Source: Parapristionchus giblindavisi (Eukaryota > Nematoda > Chromadorea > Rhabditida > Diplogasteridae). Taken from it: 64,000 nt of DNA. Shown one piece after another: positions 18,689 to 33,548 of the stretch (within the stretch, counting starts at the first letter, position 1; each line of letters starts with the position of its first letter). A program made the translations under genes and the position numbers. The notes under the pieces are model-generated. The model ran no database searches. It saw only the letters and a list, made by a program, of their open reading frames with translations, and had not been told where the DNA came from. The stretch spans positions 310,001 to 374,000 of the forward strand of contig CALSFV010000047.1 in assembly GCA_943737045.1 (NCBI GenBank), given 5' to 3'.

Positions 18689-21600
18689 GTGTGTCTCATT
18701 CAGAATTTTTTCCTCTTTCACATAGTATATCACTCGCTGAGTATCATTGACAATTTGACTTGTAACGAACTGTTTTGTACCAGAAACAGAGAGTACTGAA
18801 AGATAAATTTACATATTGGCCGTACTGACCACTTTGAAATAGTTTATCTTATTCAGAATTTTTCGCTCTTTCATTTGGTATATGACACGATAGGTTTCAT
18901 TTTCATTTTCAAATTTCTCAAGTTATCTTGATCATATCAGAGTAAAAGCTACTTTTGTACTTCGATCATTATAGCAGCAGTAAAATATTACAGATTGACA
19001 TGACCTGAAGTGTGTCTCATTCAGAATTTTTTCCTCTTTCACATAGTATATCACTCGCTGAGTATCATTGACAATTTGACTTGTAACGAACTGTTTTGTA
19101 CCAGAAACAGAGAGTACTGAAAGATAAATTTACATATTGGCCGTACTGACCACTTTGAAATAGTTTATCTTATTCAGAATTTTTCGCTCTTTCATTTGGT
19201 ATATGACACGATAGGTTTCATTTTCATTTTCAAATTTCTCAAGTTATCTTGATCATATCAGAGTAAAAGCTACTTTTGTACTTCGATCATTATAGCAGCA
19301 GTAAAATATTACAGATCGACATGACCTGAAGTGTGTCTCATTCAGAATTTTTTCCTCTTTCACATAGTATATCACTCGCTGAGTATCATTGACAATTTGA
19401 CTTGTAACGAACTGTTTTGTACCAGAAACAGAGAGTACCGAAAGATAAATTTACATATTGGCCGTACTGACCACATTGAAATAGTTTATCTTATTCAGAA
19501 TATTTCGCTCTTTCATTTGGTATATGACACGATAGGTTTCATTTTCATTTTCAAATTTCTCAAGTTATCTTGATCATATCAGAGTAAAAGCTACTTTTGT
19601 ACTTCGATCATTATAGCAGCAGTAAAATATTACAGATTGACATGACCTGAAGTGTGTCTCATTCAGAAATTTTTCCTCTTTCACATAGTATATCACTCGC
19701 TGAGTATCATTGACAATTTGACTTGTAACGAACTGTTTTGTACCAGAAACAGAGAGTACTGAAAGATAAATTTACATATTGGCCGTACTGACCACTTTGA
19801 AATAGTTTATCTTATTCAGAATTTTTCGCTCTTTCATTTGGTATATGACACGATAGGTTTCATTTTCATTTTCAAATTTCTCAAGTTATCTTGATCATAT
19901 CAGAGTAAAAGCTACTTTTGTACTTCGATCATTATAGCAGCAGTAAAATATTACAGATCGACATGACCTGAAGTGTGTCTCATTCAGAATTTTTTCCTCT
20001 TTCACATAGTATATCACTCGCTGAGTATCATTGACAATTTGACTTGTAACGAACTGTTTTGTACCAGAAACAGAGAGTACTGAAAGATAAATTTACATAT
20101 TGGCCGTACTGACCACTTTGAAATAGTTTATCTTATTCAGAATTTTTCGCTCTTTCATTTGGTATATGACACGATAGGTTTCATTTTCATTTTCAAATTT
20201 CTCAAGTTATCTTGATCATATCAGAGTAAAAGCTACTTTTGTACTTCGATCATTATAGCAGCAGTAAAATATTACAGATCGACATGACCTGAAGTGTGTC
20301 TCATTCAGAATTTTTTCCTCTTTCACATACTGTATCACTTGCTGAGTGTCATTGACAATTTGACTTGTAACGAACTGTTTTGTACCAAAAACAGAGAGTA
20401 CCGAAAGATAAATTTACATATTGGCCGTACTGACCACATTGAAATAGTTTATCTTATTCAGAATTTTTCGCTCTTTCATTTGGTATATGACACGATAGGT
20501 TTCAATTTCATTTTCAAATTTCTCAAGTTATCTTGATCATATCAGAGTAAAAGCTACTTTTGTACTTCGATCATTATAGCAGCAGTAAAATATTACAGAT
20601 CGACATGACCTGAAGTGTGTCTCATTCAGAATTTTTTCCACTTTCACATACTATATCAGTTGCTGAGTGTCATTGACAATTTGACTTGTAACGAACTGTT
20701 TTGTACCAAAAACAGAGAGTACCGAAAGATAAATTTACATATTGGCCGTACTGACCACATTGAAATAGTTTATCTTATTCAGAATTTTTCGCTCTTTCAT
20801 TTGGTATATGACACGATAGGTTTCATTTTCATTTTCAAATTTCTCAAGTTATCTTGTTCATATCAGAGTAAAAGCTACTTTTGTACTTCGATCATTATAG
20901 CAGCAGTAAAATATTACAGATTGACATGACCTGAAGTGTGTCTCATTCAGAATTTTTTCCTCTTTCACATACTATATCACTTGCTGAGTGTCATTGACAA
21001 TTTGACTTGTAACGAACTGTTTTGTACCAAAAACAGAGAGTACTGAAAGATAAATTTACAAATTGGCCGTACTGACCACTTTGAAATAGTTTATCTTATT
21101 CAGAATTTTTCGCTCTTTCATTTGGTATATGACACGATAGGTTTCATATTCATTTTCAAATTTCTCAAGTTATCTTGATCATCTCAGAGTAAAAGCTACT
21201 TTTGTACATCGATCATTATAGCAGCAGTAAAATATTACAGATCGTCATGACCTGAAGTGTGTCTCATTCAGAATTTTTTCCACTTTCACATACTATATCA
21301 CTTGCTGAGTGTCATTGACAATTTGACTTGTAACGAACTGTTTTGTACCAAAAACAGAGAGTACCGAAAGATAAATTTACATATTGGCCGTACTGACCAC
21401 ATTGAAATAGTTTATCTTATTCAGAATTTTTCGCTCTTTCATTTGGTATATGACACGATAGGTTTTATTTTCATTTTCAAATTTCTCAAGTTATCTTGAT
21501 CATATCAGAGTAAAAGCTACTTTTGTACTTCGATCATTACAGCAGCAGTAAAATATTACAGATTGACATGACCTGAAGTGTGTCTCATTCAGAATTTTTT

Positions 21601-23503
21601 CCTCTTTCACATAGTATATCACTCGCTGAGTATCATTGACAATTTGACTTGTAACGAACTGTTTTGTACCAGAAACAGAGAGTACTGAAAGATAAATTTA
21701 CATATTGGCCGTACTGACCACTTTGAAATAGTTTATCTTATTCAGAATTTTTCGCTCTTTCATTTGGTATATGACACGATAGGTTTCATTTTCATTTTCA
21801 AATTTCTCAAGTTATCTTGATCATATCAGAGTAAAAGCTACTTTTGTACTTCGATCATTATAGCAGCAGTAAAATATTACAGATCGACATGACCTGAAGT
21901 GTGTCTCATTCAGAATTTTTTCCTCTTTCACATAGTATATCACTCGCTGAGTATCATTGACAATTTGACTTGTAACGAACTGTTTTGTACCAGAAACAGA
22001 GAGTACTGAAAGATAAATTTACATATTGGCCGTACTGACCACTTTGAAATAGTTTATCTTATTCAGAATTTTTCGCTCTTTCATTTGGTATATGACACGA
22101 TAGGTTTCATTTTCATTTTCAAATTTCTCAAGTTATCTTGATCATATCAGAGTAAAAGCTACTTTTGTACTTCGATCATTATAGCAGCAGTAAAATATTA
22201 CAGATCGACATGACCTGAAGTGTGTCTCATTCAGAATTTTTTCCTCTTTCACATACTGTATCACTTGCTGAGTGTCATTGACAATTTGACTTGTAACGAA
22301 CTGTTTTGTACCAAAAACAGAGAGTACCGAAAGATAAATTTACATATTGGCCGTACTGACCACATTGAAATAGTTTATCTTATTCAGAATTTTTCGCTCT
22401 TTCATTTGGTATATGACACGATAGGTTTCAATTTCATTTTCAAATTTCTCAAGTTATCTTGATCATATCAGAGTGAAAGCTACTTTTGTACTTCGATCAT
22501 TATAGCAGCAGTAAAATATTACAGATCGACATGACCTGAAGTGTGTCTCATTCAGAATTTTTTCCACTTTCACATACTATATCACTTGCTGAGTGTCATT
22601 GACAATTTGACTTGTAACGAACTGTTTTGTACCAAAAACAGAGAGTACCGAAAGATAAATTTACATATTGGCCGTACTGACCACATTGAAATAGTTTATC
22701 TTATTCAGAATTTTTCGCTCTTTCATTTGGTATATGACACGATAGGTTTCATTTTCATTTTCAAATTTCTCAAGTTATCTTGATCATATCAGAGTAAAAG
22801 CTACTTTTGTACTTCGATCATTATAGCAGCAGTAAAATATTACAGATTGACATGACCTGAAGTGTGTCTCATTCAGAATTTTTTCCTCTTTCACATACTA
22901 TATCACTTGCTGAGTGTCATTGACAATTTGACTTGTAACGAACTGTTTTGTACCAAAAACAGAGAGTACTGAAAGATAAATTTACAAATTGGCCGTACTT
23001 ACCACTTTGAAATAGTTCATCTTATTCAGAATTTTTCGCTCTTTCATTTGGTATATGACACGATAGGTTTCAATTTCATTTTCACATTTCTCAAGTTATC
23101 TTGATCATATCAGAGTAAAAGCTACTTTTGTACTTCGATCATTATAGCAGCAGTAAAATATTACAGATTGACATGACCTGAAGTGTGTCTCATTCAGAAT
23201 TTTTTCCTCTTTCACATAGTATATCACTCGCTGAGTATCATTGACAATTTGACTTGTAACGAACTGTTTTGTACCAGAAACAGAGAGTACTGAAAGATAA
23301 ATTTACATATTGGTCGTACTGACCACTTTGAAATAGTTTATCTTATTCAGAATTTTTCGCTCTTTCATTTGGTATATGACACGATAGGTTTCATATTCAT
23401 TTTCAAATTTCTCAAGTTATCTTGATCATCTCAGAGTAAAAGCTACTTTTGTACTTCGATCATTATAGCAGCAGTAAAATATTACAGATCGTCATGACCT
23501 GAA

Positions 23504-24787
23504 GTGTGTCTCATTCAGAATTTTTTCCACTTTCACATACTATATCACTTGCTGAGTGTCATTGACAATTTGACTTGTAACGAACTGTTTTGTACCAAAA
23601 ACAGAGAGTACCGAAAGATAAATTTACATATTGGCCGTACTGACCACATTGAAATAGTTTATCTTATTCAGAATTTTTCGCTCTTTCATTTGGTATATGA
23701 CACGATAGGTTTCATTTTCATTTTCAAATTTCTCAAGTTATCTTGATCATATCAGAGTAAAAGCTACTTTTGTACTTCGATCATTATAGCAGCAGTAAAA
23801 TATTACAGATTGACATGACCTGAAGTGTGTCTCATTCAGAATTTTTTCCTCTTTCACATACTATATCACTTGCTGAGTGTCATTGACAATTTGACTTGTA
23901 ACGAACTGTTTTGTACCAAAAACAGAGAGTACTGAAAGATAAATTTACAAATTGGCCGTACTTACCACTTTGAAATAGTTCATCTTATTCAGAATTTTTC
24001 GCTCTTTCATTTGGTATATGACACGATAGGTTTCAATTTCATTTTCACATTTCTCAAGTTATCTTGATCATATCAGAGTAAAAGCTACTTTTGTACTTCG
24101 ATCATTATAGCAGCAGTAAAATATTACAGATTGACATGACCTGAAGTGTGTCTCATTCAGAATTTTTTCCTCTTTCACATAGTATATCACTCGCTGAGTA
24201 TCATTGACAATTTGACTTGTAACGAACTGTTTTGTACCAGAAACAGAGAGTACTGAAAGATAAATTTACATATTGGTCGTACTGACCACTTTGAAATAGT
24301 TTATCTTATTCAGAATTTTTCGCTCTTTCATTTGGTATATGACACGATAGGTTTCATATTCATTTTCAAATTTCTCAAGTTATCTTGATCATCTCAGAGT
24401 AAAAGCTACTTTTGTACTTCGATCATTATAGCAGCAGTAAAATATTACAGATCGTCATGACCTGAAGTGTGTCTCATTCAGAATTTTTTCCACTTTCACA
24501 TACTATATCACTTGCTGAGTGTCATTGACAATTTGACTTGTAACGAACTGTTTTGTACCAAAAACAGAGAGTACCGAAAGATAAATTTACATATTGGCCG
24601 TACTGACCACATTGAAATAGTTTATCTTATTCAGAATTTTTCGCTCTTTCATTTGGTATATGACACGATAGGTTTCATTTTCATTTTCAAATTTCTCAAG
24701 TTATCTTGATCATATCAGAGTAAAAGCTACTTTTGTACTTCGATCATTACAGCAGCAGTAAAATATTACAGATTGACATGACCTGAA
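23504..24787 (+). repeat. 963-bp trimer, repeated
   Basis: The series CCACTTTC monomer with GTCATG, ACAAATTGG monomer, TATTGGTCG monomer begins at 23504 and restarts at 24467. The preceding trimer at 22541 matches except that its first monomer has GACATG. The third copy stops after its first monomer, shortly before the junction deletion at about 24903. Confidence 0.7.
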
Positions 24788-24894
24788 GTGTGTCTCATTC
24801 AGAATTTTTTCCTCTTTCACATACTATATCACTTGCTGAGTGTCATTGACAATTTGACTTGTAACGAACTGTTTTGTACCAAAAACAGAGAGTA

Positions 24895-24912
24895 CTGAAA
24901 GATTTTCCTCTT
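24895..24912 (+). other. 225-bp deletion junction between two satellite monomers
   Basis: The text CTGAAAGAT (expected to continue AAATTTAC) runs directly into TTTCCTCTTTCAC of the next monomer. Landmarks at 24788 and 25205 are 417 bp apart instead of 642, so 225 bp are missing. The junction has one or two bases of T microhomology. Confidence 0.9.
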
Positions 24913-27900
24913 TCACATAGTATATCACTCGCTGAGTATCATTGACAATTTGACTTGTAACGAACTGTTTTGTACCAGAAACAGAGAGTACTGAAAGATA
25001 AATTTACATATTGGCCGTACTGACCACTTTGAAATAGTTTATCTTATTCAGAATTTTTCGCTCTTTCATTTGGTATATGACACGATAGGTTTCATTTTCA
25101 TTTTCAAATTTCTCAAGTTATCTTGATCATATCAGAGTAAAAGCTACTTTTGTACTTCGATCATTATAGCAGCAGTAAAATATTACAGATTGACATGACC
25201 TGAAGTGTGTCTCATTCAGAATTTTTTCCTCTTTCACATAGTATATCACTCGCTGAGTATCATTGACAATTTGACTTGTAACGAACTGTTTTGTACCAGA
25301 AACAGAGAGTACTGAAAGATAAATTTACATATTGGCCGTACTGACCACTTTGAAATAGTTTATCTTATTCAGAATTTTTCGCTCTTTCATTTGGTATATG
25401 ACACGATAGGTTTCATTTTCATTTTCAAATTTCTCAAGTTATCTTGATCATATCAGAGTAAAAGCTACTTTTGTACTTCGATCATTATAGCAGCAGTAAA
25501 ATATTACAGATTGACATGACCTGAAGTGTGTCTCATTCAGAATTTTTCCTCTTTCACATAGTATATCACTCGCTGAGTATCATTGACAATTTGACTTGTA
25601 ACGAACTGTTTTGTACCAGAAACAGAGAGTACTGAAAGATAAATTTACATATTGGCCGTACTGACCACTTTGAAATAGTTTATCTTATTCAGAATTTTTC
25701 GCTCTTTCATTTGGTATATGACACGATAGGTTTCATTTTCATTTTCAAATTTCTCAAGTTATCTTGATCATATCAGAGTAAAAGCTACTTTTGTACTTCG
25801 ATCATTATAGCAGCAGTAAAATATTACAGATTGACATGACCTGAAGTGTGTCTCATTCAGAATTTTTTCCTCTTTCACATAGTATATCACTCGCTGAGTA
25901 TCATTGACAATTTGACTTGTAACGAACTGTTTTGTACCAGAAACAGAGAGTACTGAAAGATAAATTTACATATTGGCCGTACTGACCACTTTGAAATAGT
26001 TTATCTTATTCAGAATTTTTCGCTCTTTCATTTGGTATATGACACGATAGGTTTCATTTTCATTTTCAAATTTCTCAAGTTATCTTGATCATATCAGAGT
26101 AAAAGCTACTTTTGTACTTCGATCATTATAGCAGCAGTAAAATATTACAGATCGACATGACCTGAAGTGTGTCTCATTCAGATTTTTTTCCTCTTTCACA
26201 TACTGTATCACTTGCTGAGTGTCATTGACAATTTGACTTGTAACGAACTGTTTTGTACCAAAAACAGAGAGTACCGAAAGATAAATTTACATATTGGCCG
26301 TACTGACCACATTGAAATAGTTTATCTTATTCAGAATTTTTCGCTCTTTCATTTGGTATATGACACGATAGGTTTCAATTTCATTTTCAAATTTCTCAAG
26401 TTATCTTGATCATATCAGAGTAAAAGCTACTTTTGTACTTCGATCATTATAGCAGCAGTAAAATATTACAGATCGACATGACCTGAAGTGTGTCTCATTC
26501 AGAATTTTTTCCACTTTCACATACTATATCACTTGCTGAGTGTCATTGACAATTTGACTTGTAACGAACTGTTTTGTACCAGAAACAGAGAGTACTGAAA
26601 GATAAATTTACATATTGGTCGTACTGACCACTTTGAAATAGTTTATCTTATTCAGAATTTTTCGCTCTTTCATTTGGTATATGACACGATAGGTTTCATT
26701 TTCATTTTCAAATTTCTCAAGTTATCTTGATCATATCAGAGTAAAAGCTACTTTTGTACTTCGATCATTATAGCAGCAGTAAAATATTACAGATTGACAT
26801 GACCTGAAGTGTGTCTCATTCAGAATTTTTTCCTCTTTCACATAGTATATCACTCGCTGAGTATCATTGACAATTTGACTTGTAACGAACTGTTTTGTAC
26901 CAGAAACAGAGAGTACTGAAAGATAAATTTACATATTGGCCGTACTGACCACTTTGAAATAGTTTATCTTATTCAGAATTTTTCGCTCTTTCATTTGGTA
27001 TATGACACGATAGGTTTCATTTTCATTTTCAAATTTCTCAAGTTATCTTGATCATATCAGAGTAAAAGCTACTTTTGTACTTCGATCATTATAGCAGCAG
27101 TAAAATATTACAGATCGACATGACCTGAAGTGTGTCTCATTCAGAATTTTTTCCTCTTTCACATACTGTATCACTTGCTGAGTGTCATTGACAATTTGAC
27201 TTGTAACGAACTGTTTTGTACCAAAAACAGAGAGTACCGAAAGATAAATTTACATATTGGCCGTACTGACCACATTGAAATAGTTTATCTTATTCAGAAT
27301 TTTTCGCTCTTTCATTTGGTATATGACACGATAGGTTTCAATTTCATTTTCAAATTTCTCAAGTTATCTTGATCATATCAGAGTAAAAGCTACTTTTGTA
27401 CTTCGATCATTATAGCAGCAGTAAAATATTACAGATCGACATGACCTGAAGTGTGTCTCATTCAGAATTTTTTCCACTTTCACATACTATATCACTTGCT
27501 GAGTGTCATTGACAATTTGACTTGTAACGAACTGTTTTGTACCAGAAACAGAGAGTACTGAAAGATAAATTTACATATTGGTCGTACTGACCACTTTGAA
27601 ATAGTTTATCTTATTCAGAATTTTTCGCTCTTTCATTTGGTATATGACACGATAGGTTTCATATTCATTTTCAAATTTCTCAAGTTATCTTGATCATCTC
27701 AGAGTAAAAGCTACTTTTGTACTTCGATCATTATAGCAGCAGTAAAATATTACAGATCGTCATGACCTGAAGTGTGTCTCATTCAGAATTTTTTCCACTT
27801 TCACATACTATATCACTTGCTGAGTGTCATTGACAATTTGACTTGTAACGAACTGTTTTGTACCAAAAACAGAGAGTACCGAAAGATAAATTTACATATT

Positions 27901-28734
27901 GGCCGTACTGACCACATTGAAATAGTTTATCTTATTCAGAATTTTTCGCTCTTTCATTTGGTATATGACACGATAGGTTTCATTTTCATTTTCAAATTTC
28001 TCAAGTTATCTTGATCATATCAGAGTAAAAGCTACTTTTGTACTTCGATCATTACAGCAGCAGTAAAATATTACAGATTGACATGACCTGAAGTGTGTCT
28101 CATTCAGAATTTTTTCCTCTTTCACATAGTATATCACTCGCTGAGTATCATTGACAATTTGACTTGTAACGAACTGTTTTGTACCAGAAACAGAGAGTAC
28201 TGAAAGATAAATTTACATATTGGCCGTACTGACCACTTTGAAATAGTTTATCTTATTCAGAATTTTTCGCTCTTTCATTTGGTATATGACACGATAGGTT
28301 TCATATTCATTTTCAAATTTCTCAAGTTATCTTGATCATCTCAGAGTAAAAGCTACTTTTGTACTTCGATCATTATAGCAGCAGTAAAATATTACAGATC
28401 GTCATGACCTGAAGTGTGTCTCATTCAGAATTTTTTCCACTTTCACATACTATATCACTTGCTGAGTGTCATTGACAATTTGACTTGTAACGAACTGTTT
28501 TGTACCAAAAACAGAGAGTACCGAAAGATAAATTTACATATTGGCCGTACTGACCACATTGAAATAGTTTATCTTATTCAGAATTTTTCGCTCTTTCATT
28601 TGGTATATGACACGATAGGTTTCATTTTCATTTTCAAATTTCTCAAGTTATCTTGATCATATCAGAGTAAAAGCTACTTTTGTACTTCGATCATTACAGC
28701 AGCAGTAAAATATTACAGATTGACATGACCTGAA

Positions 28735-30659
28735 GTGTGTCTCATTCAGAATTTTTTCCTCTTTCACATAGTATATCACTCGCTGAGTATCATTGACAAT
28801 TTGACTTGTAACGAACTGTTTTGTACCAGAAACAGAGAGTACTGAAAGATAAATTTACATATTGGCCGTACTGACCACTTTGAAATAGTTTATCTTATTC
28901 AGAATTTTTCGCTCTTTCATTTGGTATATGACACGATAGGTTTCATTTTCATTTTCAAATTTCTCAAGTTATCTTGATCATATCAGAGTAAAAGCTACTT
29001 TTGTACTTCGATCATTATAGCAGCAGTAAAATATTACAGATTGACATGACCTGAAGTGTGTCTCATTCAGAATTTTTTCCTCTTTCACATAGTATATCAC
29101 TCGCTGAGTATCATTGACAATTTGACTTGTAACGAACTGTTTTGTACCAGAAACAGAGAGTACTGAAAGATAAATTTACATATTGGCCGTACTGACCACT
29201 TTGAAATAGTTTATCTTATTCAGAATTTTTCGCTCTTTCATTTGGTATATGACACGATAGGTTTCATTTTCATTTTCAAATTTCTCAAGTTATCTTGATC
29301 ATATCAGAGTAAAAGCTACTTTTGTACTTCGATCATTATAGCAGCAGTAAAATATTACAGATTGACATGACCTGAAGTGTGTCTCATTCAGAATTTTTTC
29401 CTCTTTCACATAGTATATCACTCGCTGAGTATCATTGACAATTTGACTTGTAACGAACTGTTTTGTACCAGAAACAGAGAGTACTGAAAGATAAATTTAC
29501 ATATTGGCCGTACTGACCACTTTGAAATAGTTTATCTTATTCAGAATTTTTCGCTCTTTCATTTGGTATATGACACGATAGGTTTCATTTTCATTTTCAA
29601 ATTTCTCAAGTTATCTTGATCATATCAGAGTAAAAGCTACTTTTGTACTTCGATCATTATAGCAGCAGTAAAATATTACAGATTGACATGACCTGAAGTG
29701 TGTCTCATTCAGAATTTTTTCCTCTTTCACATAGTATATCACTCGCTGAGTATCATTGACAATTTGACTTGTAACGAACTGTTTTGTACCAGAAACAGAG
29801 AGTACTGAAAGATAAATTTACATATTGGCCGTACTGACCACTTTGAAATAGTTTATCTTATTCAGAATTTTTCGCTCTTTCATTTGGTATATGACACGAT
29901 AGGTTTCATTTTCATTTTCAAATTTCTCAAGTTATCTTGATCATATCAGAGTAAAAGCTACTTTTGTACTTCGATCATTATAGCAGCAGTAAAATATTAC
30001 AGATTGACATGACCTGAAGTGTGTCTCATTCAGAATTTTTTCCTCTTTCACATAGTATATCACTCGCTGAGTATCATTGACAATTTGACTTGTAACGAAC
30101 TGTTTTGTACCAGAAACAGAGAGTACTGAAAGATAAATTTACATATTGGCCGTACTGACCACTTTGAAATAGTTTATCTTATTCAGAATTTTTCGCTCTT
30201 TCATTTGGTATATGACACGATAGGTTTCATTTTCATTTTCAAATTTCTCAAGTTATCTTGATCATATCAGAGTAAAAGCTACTTTGTACTTCGATCATTA
30301 TAGCAGCAGTAAAATATTACAGATTGACATGACCTGAAGTGTGTCTCATTCAGAATTTTTTCCTCTTTCACATAGTATATCACTCGCTGAGTATCATTGA
30401 CAATTTGACTTGTAACGAACTGTTTTGTACCAGAAACAGAGAGTACTGAAAGATAAATTTACATATTGGCCGTACTGACCACTTTGAAATAGTTTATCTT
30501 ATTCAGAATTTTTCGCTCTTTCATTTGGTATATGACACGATAGGTTTCATTTTCATTTTCAAATTTCTCAAGTTATCTTGATCATATCAGAGTAAAAGCT
30601 ACTTTTGTACTTCGATCATTATAGCAGCAGTAAAATATTACAGATCGACATGACCTGAA
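28735..30659 (+). repeat. Run of six near-identical single-class monomers
   Basis: Monomers starting 28735, 29056, 29377, 29698, 30019 and 30339 all carry GTATATCACTCGC, TATCATTGAC, AGAAACAG, TACTG, TGACCACTTT and CATTTTCATTTTCAAATTT. The fifth has lost one T (GCTACTTTGTAC, about 30285). This is the longest simple 321-bp run seen and suggests recent single-monomer amplification. Confidence 0.8.
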
Positions 30660-33548
30660 GTGTGTCTCATTCAGAATTTTTTCCTCTTTCACATACTGTA
30701 TCACTTGCTGAGTGTCATTGACAATTTGACTTGTAACGAACTGTTTTGTACCAAAAACAGAGAGTACCGAAAGATAAATTTACATATTGGCCGTACTGAC
30801 CACATTGAAATAGTTTATCTTATTCAGAATTTTTCGCTCTTTCATTTGGTATATGACACGATAGGTTTCAATTTCATTTTCAAATTTCTCAAGTTATCTT
30901 GATCATATCAGAGTAAACGCTACTTTTGTACTTCGATCATTATAGCAGCAGTAAAATATTACAGATCGACATGACCTGAAGTGTGTCTCATTCAGAATTT
31001 TTTCCACTTTCACATACTATATCACTTGCTGAGTGTCATTGACAATTTGACTTGTAACGAACTGTTTTGTACCAAAAACAGAGAGTACCGAAAGATAAAT
31101 TTACATATTGGCCGTACTGACCACATTGAAATAGTTTATCTTATTCAGAATTTTTCGCTCTTTCATTTGGTATATGACACGATAGGTTTCATTTTCATTT
31201 TCAAATTTCTCAAGTTATCTTGATCATATCAGAGTAAAAGCTACTTTTGTACTTCGATCATTATAGCAGCAGTAAAATATTACAGATTGACATGACCTGA
31301 AGTGTGTCTCATTCAGAATTTTTTCCTCTTTCACATACTATATCACTTGCTGAGTGTCATTGACAATTTGACTTGTAACGAACTGTTTTGTACCAAAAAC
31401 AGAGAGTACTGAAAGATAAATTTACAAATTGGCCGTACTTACCACTTTGAAATAGTTCATCTTATTCAGAATTTTTCGCTCTTTCATTTGGTATATGACA
31501 CGATAGGTTTCAATTTCATTTTCACATTTCTCAAGTTATCTTGATCATATCAGAGTAAAAGCTACTTTTGTACTTCGATCATTATAGCAGCAGTAAAATA
31601 TTACAGATTGACATGACCTGAAGTGTGTCTCATTCAGAATTTTTTCCTCTTTCACATAGTATATCACTCGCTGAGTATCATTGACAATTTGACTTGTAAC
31701 GAACTGTTTTGTACCAAAAACAGAGAGTACCGAAAGATAAATTTACATATTGGCCGTACTGACCACATTGAAATAGTTTATCTTATTCAGAATTTTTCGC
31801 TCTTTCATTTGGTATATGACACGATAGGTTTCATTTTCATTTTCAAATTTCTCAAGTTATCTTGATCATATCAGAGTAAAAGCTACTTTTGTACTTCGAT
31901 CATTATAGCAGCAGTAAAATATTACAGATTGACATGACCTGAAGTGTGTCTCATTCAGAATTTTTTCCTCTTTCACATAGTATATCACTCGCTGAGTATC
32001 ATTGACAATTTGACTTGTAACGAACTGTTTTGTACCAGAAACAGAGAGTACTGAAAGATAAATTTACATATTGGCCGTACTGACCACTTTGAAATAGTTT
32101 ATCTTATTCAGAATTTTTCGCTCTTTCATTTGGTATATGACACGATAGGTTTCATTTTCATTTTCAAATTTCTCAAGTTATCTTGATCATATCAGAGTAA
32201 AAGCTACTTTTGTACTTCGATCATTATAGCAGCAGTAAAATATTACAGATCGACATGACCTGAAGTGTGTCTCATTCAGAATTTTTTCCTCTTTCACATA
32301 CTGTATCACTTGCTGAGTGTCATTGACAATTTGACTTGTAACGAACTGTTTTGTACCAAAAACAGAGAGTACCGAAAGATAAATTTACATATTGGCCGTA
32401 CTGACCACATTGAAATAGTTTATCTTATTCAGAATTTTTCGCTCTTTCATTTGGTATATGACACGATAGGTTTCAATTTCATTTTCAAATTTCTCAAGTT
32501 ATCTTGATCATATCAGAGTAAAAGCTACTTTTGTACTTCGATCATTATAGCAGCAGTAAAATATTACAGATCGACATGACCTGAAGTGTGTCTCATTCAG
32601 AATTTTTTCCACTTTCACATACTATATCACTTGCTGAGTGTCATTGACAATTTGACTTGTAACGAACTGTTTTGTACCAAAAACAGAGAGTACCGAAAGA
32701 TAAATTTACATATTGGCCGTACTGACCACATTGAAATAGTTTATCTTATTCAGAATTTTTCGCTCTTTCATTTGGTATATGACACGATAGGTTTCATTTT
32801 CATTTTCAAATTTCTCAAGTTATCTTGATCATATCAGAGTAAAAGCTACTTTTGTACTTCGATCATTATAGCAGCAGTAAAATATTACAGATTGACATGA
32901 CCTGAAGTGTGTCTCATTCAGAATTTTTTCCTCTTTCACATACTATATCACTTGCTGAGTGTCATTGACAATTTGACTTGTAACGAACTGTTTTGTACCA
33001 AAAACAGAGAGTACTGAAAGATAAATTTACAAATTGGCCGTACTTACCACTTTGAAATAGTTCATCTTATTCAGAATTTTTCGCTCTTTCATTTGGTATA
33101 TGACACGATAGGTTTCAATTTCATTTTCACATTTCTCAAGTTATCTTGATCATATCAGAGTAAAAGCTACTTTTGTACTTCGATCATTATAGCAGCAGTA
33201 AAATATTACAGATTGACATGACCTGAAGTGTGTCTCATTCAGAATTTTTTCCTCTTTCACATAGTATATCACTCGCTGAGTATCATTGACAATTTGACTT
33301 GTAACGAACTGTTTTGTACCAAAAACAGAGAGTACCGAAAGATAAATTTACATATTGGCCGTACTGACCACATTGAAATAGTTTATCTTATTCAGAATTT
33401 TTCGCTCTTTCATTTGGTATATGACACGATAGGTTTCATTTTCATTTTCAAATTTCTCAAGTTATCTTGATCATATCAGAGTAAAAGCTACTTTTGTACT
33501 TCGATCATTATAGCAGCAGTAAAATATTACAGATTGACATGACCTGAA
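30660..33548 (+). repeat. 1605-bp higher-order pentamer, about 1.8 copies
   Basis: The order at 30660, 30981, 31302, 31623 and 31944 is CTGTATC/TTCAATTTC, CCACTTTC, ACAAATTGG, GTATATCACTCGC with TACCG, then AGAAACAG/TACTG. It is repeated by 32265, 32586, 32907 and 33228. The fifth monomer of the second copy is replaced by another class at 33549. Confidence 0.75.
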
